Of a stretch of 47,659 nucleotides of DNA, positions 32,408-39,766 are shown in pieces. The DNA is taken from NCBI RefSeq assembly GCF_017814945.1, contig NZ_JAGIPX010000062.1:1-47659 (forward strand), written 5' to 3'. The notes beneath the pieces are model-generated. The model saw only the letters and a list, made by a program, of their open reading frames with translations, ran no database searches and was not told the DNA's origin. Numbering within the stretch: position 1 is the stretch's first letter; each line of letters opens with the position of its first letter. The DNA comes from Paraburkholderia sp. LEh10 (GTDB lineage Bacteria > Pseudomonadota > Gammaproteobacteria > Burkholderiales > Burkholderiaceae). Position numbers and translations under genes: made by a program.

Positions 32408-33406
32408 TCAGATCAGCTTGACCAACTGCTTGCCGAAGTTGCGTCCCTTGAGCATGCCGAGAAACGCTTCGGGCGCGTTTTCGAGGCCTTGCGCAACGGT
32501 CTCGCGATACTGCAACTTCTTCTGCGCGACGAGCGCGCCAAGCTCTTTCAATGCAGTGGGCCACACGTCCGGGTGCTCGGAGACGATGAAGCCTTGCACC
32601 AGCAGACGCTGCGTGAGGATCAGCGACGGATGTTTGAGCGGCAGCGGCTCGCCGTCGTATCCGGCGATGAAGCCGCACAAGGCGATCCGGCCATGCGCGT
32701 TCATCCGCGCGAGCGTCGCGTCGAGCCCCTCGCCGCCGACGTTCTCGAAGCAGCCGTCCACGCCGGCAGGCGTCGCGGCCTTGAGATCCTGGTAGAGATT
32801 ACCCGCCTTGTAGTCGACGCACGCATCGAAGCCGAGTGTCTCGACCACATAGCGGCACTTGTCGGCGCCGCCCGCAATGCCGACGGCGCGCGCGCCCGCC
32901 TGCTTCGCCAGCTGTCCGACCACGCTGCCGACGGCCCCGCTCGCCGCGCTGACGACGACCGTTTCGCCCGCCTTCGGCGCGACGATCCCGTTCAGGCCGT
33001 ACCACGCCGTCACGCCCGGCATGCCGACGGGGCCGAGATACGCGGACAACGGCACATGCGTCGCATCGACCTTGTGCAGGCCATTGCCGTTCGAGGTGCC
33101 GAACTCCTGCCAGCCGAACATGCCGATCACGTTGTCGCCCGGCTTGAACGCGGCGTTCTTCGACTCGATCACTTCGCCCACGGTGCCGCCGATCATCACC
33201 TCGTTCAACGGCTGCGGCGCCGCGTACGACTTGCTGTCGTTCATGCGGCCGCGCATGTACGGATCGAGCGACAGGTAATGATTGCGCACGCGCACTTCGC
33301 CGTCCGCGAGCGGCGCGAGCGGCGTTTCGACGAGCTTGAAGTTATCGACGGATGCCGCGCCCTGAGGGCGCGACACGAGCAGAATCTGGCGATTGAGTTC
33401 GGTCAT
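32408..33406 (-). CDS. NADP-dependent oxidoreductase, CurA/prostaglandin-reductase type MDR
   Basis: About 332 residues, a zinc-independent medium-chain dehydrogenase/reductase. It starts MTELNRQILLVSRPQGAASV. LSLDPYMRGRMND near residue 48 is characteristic of the PTGR/CurA group. The cofactor loop VSAASGAVGSVVGQLAKQAG is near residue 150, with YKAGNLYQDLKAATPAGVDG CFENVGGE following. Members reduce the double bond of alpha,beta-unsaturated ketones or aldehydes. No structural-zinc cysteine cluster is visible. It lies between the PaaI thioesterase and SDR genes in one direction. Confidence 0.95.
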   Translation of the reverse strand: MTELNRQILLVSRPQGAASVDNFKLVETPLAPLADGEVRVRNHYLSLDPYMRGRMNDSKSYAAPQPLNEVMIGGTVGEVIESKNAAFKPGDNVIGMFGWQEFGTSNGNGLHKVDATHVPLSAYLGPVGMPGVTAWYGLNGIVAPKAGETVVVSAASGAVGSVVGQLAKQAGARAVGIAGGADKCRYVVETLGFDACVDYKAGNLYQDLKAATPAGVDGCFENVGGEGLDATLARMNAHGRIALCGFIAGYDGEPLPLKHPSLILTQRLLVQGFIVSEHPDVWPTALKELGALVAQKKLQYRETVAQGLENAPEAFLGMLKGRNFGKQLVKLI

Positions 33407-33477
33407 GACGGATGTCTCCGCAAATGTTGGTGTCGTGGAAGACGCGCGCTTTCGCGCCGCGTCGCGCAATGCAGGCT

Positions 33478-33963
33478 TCAGGCGTCGCTCGGGCCGGGCT
33501 TCGCCGATGGGTCGCTGCGCAGCCGTTGCTGCCGCACTTCGCGGCCGACGGCCAGACGCCGCATGTACTTGAACGTGCCGAGCGCCTTCGCGACGAAGTG
33601 CCCTTCGCTGTCGCGGATTTCGCCTTCGCAATAGGCCATCGTGGTCGAGCGATGCAGCACGCGGCCCGTCGCGCGCAATTCGCCGCTGCCGGGCTGCATG
33701 AAATTCACCTTCATTTCGACCGTCACGACGCCCACACCGTCTCCCGCGAGACTGCGCGCGGCCATTGCGAGCGCGACGTCAGCGAGCGTCATGGTGATGC
33801 CGCCATGCGCGACGGCCCAGGTATTCAGATGCTCGGGACGCAACGCGAGCAGGACTTCGCTGACGCCGTCCGCCGCCGAGAGGAGCTGCGCGCCCAGATG
33901 ATCGATGAACGGACTTTCGATGACGAGCGGGTTGTCCGGTTGGTCTGTGGATGGAACTGTCAT
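33478..33963 (-). CDS. PaaI family thioesterase (hotdog fold)
   Basis: 161 residues. The hotdog-fold signature AVAHGGITMTLADVALAMAA near residue 52 has the HGG and the catalytic Asp at the start of the long helix. MKVNFMQPGSGELRATGRVL HRSTTM and YCEGEIRDSEGHFVAKALGTF follow. It hydrolyses acyl- or aryl-CoA thioesters in the cytoplasm. ATG 33961-33963 lies seven bases after the Dabb gene stop, so the two are almost certainly cotranscribed. Confidence 0.92.
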   Translation of the reverse strand: MTVPSTDQPDNPLVIESPFIDHLGAQLLSAADGVSEVLLALRPEHLNTWAVAHGGITMTLADVALAMAARSLAGDGVGVVTVEMKVNFMQPGSGELRATGRVLHRSTTMAYCEGEIRDSEGHFVAKALGTFKYMRRLAVGREVRQQRLRSDPSAKPGPSDA

Positions 33964-33969
33964 GGGCGT

Positions 33970-34269
33970 TCAGATTTCGTAGTCGACGGCCTGGCGCGCT
34001 TCGCGCACGGGCGCGAGAAATGCCTTCACGTGCTGGTGCGCGGGATGGACCTGATAGCCATCCAGCGCAGCCTTGTCGGTGAAATCGGCGACGAGCACGA
34101 CGTCGTAAGTCGAGTCAAGACCGGGCGCCGCGATGCCCACCTCCAGATGCACGATGCCCGGCACGGCATCGCGGCAGGCCTCGAGTTTCTCTTTCAGCTG
34201 CAACGCGGATCGCTCGCGCGTCGCGCCTTGCGTCTCCTTCAACTTCCACATCACGATATGACGAATCAA
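33970..34269 (-). CDS. Dabb (dimeric alpha/beta barrel) stress-responsive protein
   Basis: About 99 residues. The start is taken as TTG 34267-34269, giving MIRHIVMWKLKETQGATRER, the classic Dabb opening. AGGTGG lies five bases upstream; an internal ATG would remove the conserved first strand. It continues CRDAVPGIVHLEVGIAAPGL DSTYDVVLVADFTDKAALDG YQVHPAHQHVKAFL, with the H-P-x-H motif. The family comprises small dimeric cytoplasmic proteins, some catalysing polyketide cyclisation, most with unknown substrates. It heads the five-gene minus-strand group. Confidence 0.88.
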   Translation of the reverse strand: MIRHIVMWKLKETQGATRERSALQLKEKLEACRDAVPGIVHLEVGIAAPGLDSTYDVVLVADFTDKAALDGYQVHPAHQHVKAFLAPVREARQAVDYEI

Positions 34270-34693
34270 GTGGGCCACCTTTGCTGTTGACTGTGCGCGA
34301 TGGCGTCTGCGCCAACGCTGCGGGCAAACCATGAAAAACCGCATCGCCAGATGATACCCGCACTGCGCATGCCGATGAATTGAGCTGCACCGCGTAGGAA
34401 AAATGCACATCGCGATGCAGGCGCCCCCCGTCGGCGCGCGCGAGGTCGCCTATACTTTTCTGGCAGTGAGCCCGGCCATGCGCGGCAGCGTCGACAGCGC
34501 GCGAATCCGAAACCGGGCGGTGCCATCCTGCGGCCGTGTCTCTCATGAGCGCGCAACGCTGACGTGCTGCGGCCGCCTTGTCTTCTTTCTCTTTGCCTCT
34601 TTTCCGCGCATCGAAACGGCCCGCGCCGTGCCCGCGTTCGACCGACGAATGCGGCGCGCGCGGCAGATCCGCCTTTCACATCACGAGGACAAC
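34270..34693. other. Divergent intergenic region between the Dabb and GYD genes
   Basis: No gene is supported in these 424 bases; open frames here have no recognisable domain. TATACT at 34451-34456 is a possible -10 for the GYD gene, but no matching -35 was found. The remainder is GC-rich without obvious repeats. Confidence 0.4.
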
Positions 34694-34987
34694 ATGGCCA
34701 CTTACATCATGCTGGTCAACTGGACCGAACAGGGTGCACGCAACGCGAAGGACACGGTCAACCGGGCGCGCGCGTTCCGCGAGACCAGCAAGGCGATGGG
34801 CGTCACCGTCGGCACGGTGAACTGGACGCTCGGCGCATATGATCTGGTGATTTCATTCGACTCGCCCGATGACGAAACCACCACCCGTCTCGGCCTCGCG
34901 CTCGCGTCGCTGGGCAACGTGCGCACCGCGACGATGCGCGCGTTCGGCGAGGAGGAGATGGAGCGGATCGTCGGCGGCCTGAAATAG
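34694..34987 (+). CDS. GYD domain-containing protein
   Basis: About 97 residues starting MATYIMLVNWTEQGARNAKD. The family hallmark is LGAYDLVISFDSPDDETTTR (G-x-Y-D), followed by LGLALASLGNVRTATMRAFG. These small cytoplasmic proteins adopt a ferredoxin-like fold; the function is unknown. CACGAGGAC before ATG 34694-34696 is the ribosome site. It is divergent from the Dabb-headed group and stands alone. Confidence 0.92.
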   Translation: MATYIMLVNWTEQGARNAKDTVNRARAFRETSKAMGVTVGTVNWTLGAYDLVISFDSPDDETTTRLGLALASLGNVRTATMRAFGEEEMERIVGGLK

Positions 34988-35114
34988 GCGCATCGAGCGC
35001 GATCTGCGCCAATCGCGCGGCACTGCGCGCGTCTGTCATGCGCAGCGCCGCGCGTCCGGGCGCACCCGTGCACAACGCCCCTACGCCACCTGGAAGCCAG
35101 CCGGAAGACGCCCG

Positions 35115-35738
35115 TCAGATTTGCGCGCGCGGCAGATGCCAGCCGTTCGTCGCCGCGACCACGCGCAGCACGAAGCACGCGACGCCGCCCGCGATGCCCG
35201 CCATCGCGGGCGACAGTCCGAAACGGCGCGCGATCAGCACGACGGCCGCGCCGAAAAGCGCCGCCGTCGCGTAGATGTCGGCGACGAGCACGGACGGAAT
35301 GCGCGCCAGCAGCACGTCCCTGATGACGCCGCCGCCGACGCCCGTCACCGTGCCCATCAACGCGGCGACGAAACTGCGGATCCTGAACAGCATCGCCTTT
35401 TCCGCACCCGCGACTGCGAACAGCGACAAACCCGCCGCGTCCAGCACCATCAGCCAGAACGCGGGGAACCCTTGCGCGTCGGCATGAAACACGAAGGTGA
35501 GCAGCCCGGCGACGAACGTCAGTGCGGGATAACGCCAGTCGCGGATCGCGTTCGGCGGAGTCGCGCCGATCAGCAGATCGCGCGTCACGCCGCCGCCGAG
35601 CGCCGCGACGAACGCGATGACCATCACGCCGAGCAGATCGAGGCCGCTGTGCATGGCCGATACGGCGCCCTCGATGGCGAAGATGAAAGTGCCCGCGAGA
35701 TCGGCGGCCAGAACGATGGTTTCGGTTTTTGGTTTCAT
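35115..35738 (-). CDS. TRIC (UPF0126) family membrane protein, YadS/YicG-like
   Basis: About 207 residues with seven predicted membrane helices and an internal duplication. Each half has a glycine-rich kinked helix with the conserved GGxxRDxL: ALGGGVTRDLLIGATPPNAI and GVGGGVIRDVLLARIPSVLV. The N-terminus is LAADLAGTFIFAIEGAVSAM. Prokaryotic relatives form trimeric cation channels of TRIC type. The physiological role in bacteria is unclear. ATG 35736-35738 starts the first helix region; a long upstream frame has no TRIC similarity and was excluded. Confidence 0.93.
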   Translation of the reverse strand: MKPKTETIVLAADLAGTFIFAIEGAVSAMHSGLDLLGVMVIAFVAALGGGVTRDLLIGATPPNAIRDWRYPALTFVAGLLTFVFHADAQGFPAFWLMVLDAAGLSLFAVAGAEKAMLFRIRSFVAALMGTVTGVGGGVIRDVLLARIPSVLVADIYATAALFGAAVVLIARRFGLSPAMAGIAGGVACFVLRVVAATNGWHLPRAQI

Positions 35739-36032
35739 GCGGTCGTTGCGTTTGAGACGACCCGAACGGTATGACGAAGCGCGCTTTCGCGGCACCCGCC
35801 GGGCCTGTGCGCTGCGTGCAGCTTGCGCTGCGTCGGCGGGCGCCGCGATTGTCGCATCGGTGCGCGGAAATCGGCAAAGCGCGTGCGCACATAACGATCG
35901 ACCTTGCCACGCTTTCGCCGCCGCGCGGCCGTCGCGATGGCGTCGCGGCCCGCGCTCGTATCGATCGCACGCGCGGTTAGAATTCATGGCACGCGCGCCA
36001 CTTTGCGCGCGCTCTTCATGAGGTACACGACC

Positions 36033-36524
36033 ATGCCCACTCATCGCGCGTCGCTCGTCGTCCGCCTGCTGCTCTTCGTCGTCGCGATGCTGTCGATTGG
36101 CGGCTGCGCGGGAATGCTCGGCCAGCAGCCGCTGCGCGTGAATGTCGCCGGTATCGAGCCGCTTGCAGGCCAGGGCATGGAGATGCGCTTCACGCTGAAA
36201 CTGCGCGTGCAGAACCCCAACGAAGCCGCGATCGACTACAACGGCGTATCCGTCGAACTCGACCTGAACGGCAAGCCCTTCGCGAGCGGCGTCAGCGATC
36301 AGAGCGGCAGCGTGCCGCGCTTCGGCGAAACCGTCATCAGCGTTCCGCTGACGGTCCCCGCGTTCGCCGCCGTGCGTCAAGCGTTCGCGTTCGCCGACAG
36401 CGCGCAGTCCGGCCAGTTGCCGTACGTGTTGCGCGGCCGCCTCGCGGGCGGTATCACAGGCGGTACGCGCTTCATCGACCAGGGCACGCTCTCGCTGCCG
36501 ATGAACGATATGAGCGGGACGTAG
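36033..36524 (+). CDS. LEA type 2 (WHy domain) lipoprotein
   Basis: About 163 residues from ATG 36033-36035, with GAGG nine bases upstream; an ATG at 36018 would add five residues. The signal peptide (SLVVRLLLFVVAMLSIGGCA) has a G-G-C lipobox. The WHy/LEA-2 domain covers residues 35-155: VAGIEPLAGQGMEMRFTLKL RVQNPNEAAIDYNGVSVELD LNGKPFASGVS. LEA-2 proteins bind water or membranes and are linked to desiccation tolerance in plants; the bacterial role is unknown. Weak -10 TAGAAT occurs at 35978-35983. It is monocistronic. Confidence 0.92.
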   Translation: MPTHRASLVVRLLLFVVAMLSIGGCAGMLGQQPLRVNVAGIEPLAGQGMEMRFTLKLRVQNPNEAAIDYNGVSVELDLNGKPFASGVSDQSGSVPRFGETVISVPLTVPAFAAVRQAFAFADSAQSGQLPYVLRGRLAGGITGGTRFIDQGTLSLPMNDMSGT

Positions 36525-36722
36525 ACGGGCTGACGGCTGTCTCAGGCTGGCGTGATGTCCGCAGCCCGCTCCTGGCCGCCGCATGGCGCGATTGACGGGC
36601 GCCGTGTCCCGGTCGCGCAGATGGGGCGACCCGAACGAATGGACAGCGCAGCGCGATCGACTGACGTTGCGTCCTGCTGCGAAGGGTGGCCACCCGGCCC
36701 AAACGCCCGCATCAATGGCCCC

Positions 36723-37571
36723 TCAATGATTCGACCCCAGTCCTTGTGGCGGCGCTGACGGCCTTGCCGCCTGGTTGCCGCCCTGTCCCGGTGGCGGCCC
36801 GGACGGATGCCCGCCACCCGGCGCGGGCGGCGGTCCCGACGGACGCGCGACGGCCTGCGGCGGCGGTGCTGGCGGGTGTGCGCCGCCCTGATCGCGCGGC
36901 TGACCCGATGGCGGAGCGGCGCCCTGCATAGGCGGCTGGCCGCGGGGCGGGCCCGCGCTTTGCCCGGGCGGCGGCCCGGACGGCCGCGCGTCGTGCGCGG
37001 GCGGCTGACCCGGCGGCGGCCCGCCGCCCTGAACGGGCGGTTGCCGCGGGCCCGACCGATGCCCGTGCTCAGCCCCAAGGGGCTGGGGCGTCGGACCGTT
37101 GGCGCCCGGCGGCGGAGGCGGGTGGGCGGGCGGCGGCAGCCGTGAAGGTGGCCCGGATGGCGGCGGCCGATGATGTTCCCAACGCGTGCGATCGGGATAC
37201 CACGGCCGCTCGCGGTAGTAGTGCCCCCAATACGTGCCGAGCGAAAATGTGATGAGCGGCAGACCGATCGCCGTGCCATACGTCATGACGGGGACGCTGC
37301 TGCCCTGATACGGATACGTCAGATCGCCGCCGTACACCCAGCCTCGCGCCTGTGGGATCGCGACGTCGCACCACGTATAGCCGCCCACGCAGCCATAGAC
37401 GGTCACGGGCTGCCCGGCCGGCAGCTGAGCGACGACGGGATAATCGTCCGCCGGTCCCGCGTACATGTAGACAGCCGTGCTCGTATAGGCCTCGCTTTGC
37501 GCCGAAGCAGCACCCGATCCCATCGACAGCACCAACGCCACGGCAGCGACGTATGCAACCCGCACTCGCAT
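36723..37571 (-). CDS. SH3-domain protein with long Pro/Gly-rich tail
   Basis: 282 residues. A signal peptide (RVAYVAAVALVLSMGSGAASA, cleavage near AQS) leads to a bacterial SH3-like domain at residues 28-90 (TAVYMYAGPADDYPVVAQLP, VTVYGCVGGYTWCDVAIPQA RGWVYGGDL). The two cysteines may pair. A short aromatic stretch (YWGHYYRERPWYPDRTRWEH) follows, and the last 140 residues are made of degenerate PPPGQ/PSGPPP blocks, probably disordered. SH3b domains often bind the cell wall. The tail may span peptidoglycan or mediate protein contacts, which is inference. It lies convergent to the LEA gene. Confidence 0.85.
   Translation of the reverse strand: MRVRVAYVAAVALVLSMGSGAASAQSEAYTSTAVYMYAGPADDYPVVAQLPAGQPVTVYGCVGGYTWCDVAIPQARGWVYGGDLTYPYQGSSVPVMTYGTAIGLPLITFSLGTYWGHYYRERPWYPDRTRWEHHRPPPSGPPSRLPPPAHPPPPPGANGPTPQPLGAEHGHRSGPRQPPVQGGGPPPGQPPAHDARPSGPPPGQSAGPPRGQPPMQGAAPPSGQPRDQGGAHPPAPPPQAVARPSGPPPAPGGGHPSGPPPGQGGNQAARPSAPPQGLGSNH
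36740..37150. repeat. Degenerate Pro/Gly-coding repeats in the SH3 protein gene
   Basis: The C-terminal coding region is built from imperfect GGCGG/CCGCC-rich units encoding PSGPPPGQ-type blocks. Units are irregular in length and sequence, unlike a clean minisatellite. Confidence 0.6.
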
Positions 37572-37739
37572 GTAGTTCTCCTCGCGACCCGGCTGTTCCG
37601 ATTGTGAACCCGACCGGTCCGAACGGCCTCCAGGTGCACATTAGCGAATACTGTGCCCGACAGGCGCGGTGCGATGGCGCTCCATCGCGCGGCAGCTTTA
37701 CACAACGCGCGCAATCACTGACGAGACCAACGCGCACAC

Positions 37740-37774
37740 AAAAAAAGCCCGCGTGCTTCTGACACGCGAGCTTT
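37740..37774 (-). terminator. Rho-independent terminator after the thiolase gene
   Basis: On the minus strand, AAGCTCGCGTG pairs with CACGCGGGCTT (one mismatch) around a seven-base loop, followed by TTTTTTT. It lies about 25 bases past the thiolase stop codon and closes the beta-oxidation group. Confidence 0.85.
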
Positions 37775-37798
37775 CTCAACCGGCTAGGACAACCTGAA

Positions 37799-38977
37799 TC
37801 AAACGACTTCGAACAGCCCCGCCGCGCCCTGGCCGCCGCCGATGCACATCGTCACCACGACGAACTTCGCGCCGCGCCGCTTGCCTTCGATCAGCGCGTG
37901 CCCCGTCAGCCGCGCGCCCGACACGCCGTACGGATGCCCGACGGCAATTGCGCCGCCGTTCACGTTCAGGCGTTCGTTCGGAATACCGAGCTTGTCGCGG
38001 CAATACAGCACCTGAACGGCGAACGCTTCGTTCAGTTCCCACAGGTCGATATCGCTGACCTTCAGGCCCGCCTGCTTGAGCAGCTTCGGCACGGCGAACA
38101 CCGGGCCGATGCCCATTTCGTCCGGCTCGCAGCCCGCGACCGCAAAGCCACGGAAGATCCCGAGCGGCTGAAGTCCTTCGCGTTGCGCAACCTTCGCGTT
38201 CATCACGACGCATGCCGACGCGCCGTCCGAGAACTGGCTCGCGTTGCCCGCCGTGATGACACCGCCCGGCAGCGCCGTGCGAATCTTCGACACGCCTTCG
38301 AGCGTCGTATCGGCGCGGATACCTTCGTCGGCGGCAATCGTCACTTCCTTCGTGAACATGCGGCCGCTCGCCTTGTCGGCGACGCCGGCGAGCACCGTCA
38401 TCGGCACGATCTCGTCCGTAAAGCGCCCCGCTTCCTGCGCTGCTGCCGCGCGCTGCTGCGACTGCACGCCGTATTCGTCCTGGCGGTCCTTCGAGATCGA
38501 ATAGCGCTTCGCGACGGTCTCCGCCGTCTGCAGCATCGACCAGTAGATTTCCGGCTTGTGCTCCATCAGCCAGCCGTCGCGCAGCATGTGCAGATTCATT
38601 TCGTTCTGCACGCACGAGATCGACTCGACGCCGCCCGCGACGAACACCTCGCCTTCACCCGCGATTACGCGTTGCGCCGCGAGCGCGATGGTTTGCAGGC
38701 CCGACGAGCAGAAGCGGTTCACCGTCATGCCCGGCACCGACACGGGCAGCCCGGCGCGCAGCGCGATCTGCCGCGCGATGTTCGAGCCCGTCGCGCCTTC
38801 CGGATTCGCGCAGCCCATGATTACGTCTTCGACACGCGCCGGGTCGATCTTCGCGCGTTCGACGGCGGCTTTCGTCGCGTGCCCGCCGAGCGTCGCGCCA
38901 TGCGTCATGTTGAACGCGCCGCGCCACGATTTGGCGAGACCCGTGCGGGCAGTCGATACGATTACGGCGTCAGTCAT
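37799..38977 (-). CDS. Acetyl-CoA C-acyltransferase (thiolase)
   Basis: About 392 residues, normal for thiolase II. It starts MTDAVIVSTARTGLAKSWRG. The active-site cysteine is in TVNRFCSSGLQTIALAAQRV near residue 88, the catalytic His in GGAIAVGHPYGVSGARLTGH near 348, and the second Cys in VVTMCIGGGQGAAGLFEVV near 378. It cleaves 3-ketoacyl-CoA with CoA in the last step of beta-oxidation. ATG 38975-38977 was chosen at the conserved start; an upstream extension has no thiolase similarity. It follows pncA by about 124 bases and acts with the FadJ-like protein encoded further upstream. Confidence 0.96.
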   Translation of the reverse strand: MTDAVIVSTARTGLAKSWRGAFNMTHGATLGGHATKAAVERAKIDPARVEDVIMGCANPEGATGSNIARQIALRAGLPVSVPGMTVNRFCSSGLQTIALAAQRVIAGEGEVFVAGGVESISCVQNEMNLHMLRDGWLMEHKPEIYWSMLQTAETVAKRYSISKDRQDEYGVQSQQRAAAAQEAGRFTDEIVPMTVLAGVADKASGRMFTKEVTIAADEGIRADTTLEGVSKIRTALPGGVITAGNASQFSDGASACVVMNAKVAQREGLQPLGIFRGFAVAGCEPDEMGIGPVFAVPKLLKQAGLKVSDIDLWELNEAFAVQVLYCRDKLGIPNERLNVNGGAIAVGHPYGVSGARLTGHALIEGKRRGAKFVVVTMCIGGGQGAAGLFEVV

Positions 38978-39101
38978 GCAAGTCTCCTGTTTCGATGGGA
39001 GTGAGCGCCCTGGCGCTGACTCCCGTCCCATCCAGCATGGGTTGCGTTTCAATGAGTGCGTGTGGTTCGCGCGGGCAAAAGCGCGATGAAAGGCGCATCG
39101 C

Positions 39102-39728
39102 TCAGGCGAGCAGATCGGCCGATTGCACGCGTTCGACACCCGCGGCGCGCATGTCGCGCCACGCGTTGTCGAGCGAACCGTTCAGATCGATCGCGCGGGT
39201 CGCATCCTCGATCACGGCGAACTCGAAACCCGCTGCGCGCGCGTCGAGTGCGGACCACGCGACGCAATAGTCGGTCGCGAGGCCGCAGCACCACACGCGC
39301 GTCACGCCCGTATCGCGCAGATAGCCCGCGAGCCCCGTCGGCGTCTTGCGGTCGGCTTCGAGAAACGCCGAGTAGCTGTCGACGTCCGCGTGATGTCCCT
39401 TGCGGATCACGGCGCGCGCGTGCGGTATGTCGAGATCCGCATGCAACGCGGCACCCGGCGTGTTTTGCACGCAATGCGTCGGCCACAGCACCTGCTCGCC
39501 GTACGGCAGCGTGATCGTCTCGAACGGCTGACGGCCCGCGTGATTCGCGGCGAACGAAACATGCGACGGCGGATGCCAGTCCTGGGTCAGCACGACATGG
39601 CTGAAACGGCGCGCGAGCCGGTTCACGAGCGGCACGATCTCGTCGCCGCGCGCGACCGCGAGCGCGCCACCCGGCATGAAGTCGTACTGCACGTCGACGA
39701 CGAGCAGAACTTCGTTGGCACCTTTCAT
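39102..39728 (-). CDS. pncA: Nicotinamidase
   Basis: 208 residues, isochorismatase-like fold. The catalytic triad is visible: Asp in LLVVDVQYDFMPGGALAVAR near residue 13, Lys in AVIRKGHHADVDSYSAFLEA near 110, Cys in VTRVWCCGLATDYCVAWSAL near 155. Metal-binding D-x-H is in LTQDWHPPSHVSFAANH. It deamidates nicotinamide to nicotinate for NAD+ salvage; pyrazinamide activation is a side activity of this family. The gene sits in a beta-oxidation group, 38 bases after the FadJ-like gene, which is unusual because no other NAD salvage gene is present. Confidence 0.96.
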   Translation of the reverse strand: MKGANEVLLVVDVQYDFMPGGALAVARGDEIVPLVNRLARRFSHVVLTQDWHPPSHVSFAANHAGRQPFETITLPYGEQVLWPTHCVQNTPGAALHADLDIPHARAVIRKGHHADVDSYSAFLEADRKTPTGLAGYLRDTGVTRVWCCGLATDYCVAWSALDARAAGFEFAVIEDATRAIDLNGSLDNAWRDMRAAGVERVQSADLLA

Positions 39729-39766
39729 CGCTGTTTCCTTGCGCTTACACGACAGGCCGCGTGCGT

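Noticed and set aside
35115..36584. Extended TRIC-family reading frame of 489 codons
   Set aside because: The extension lies antisense to the LEA-2 gene and is Arg/Ala-rich shadow sequence; the normal family start is at 35738.
36740..37150. CRISPR-like or minisatellite array
   Set aside because: Units are irregular in length with no spacers; it is low-complexity coding sequence for a proline-rich tail.
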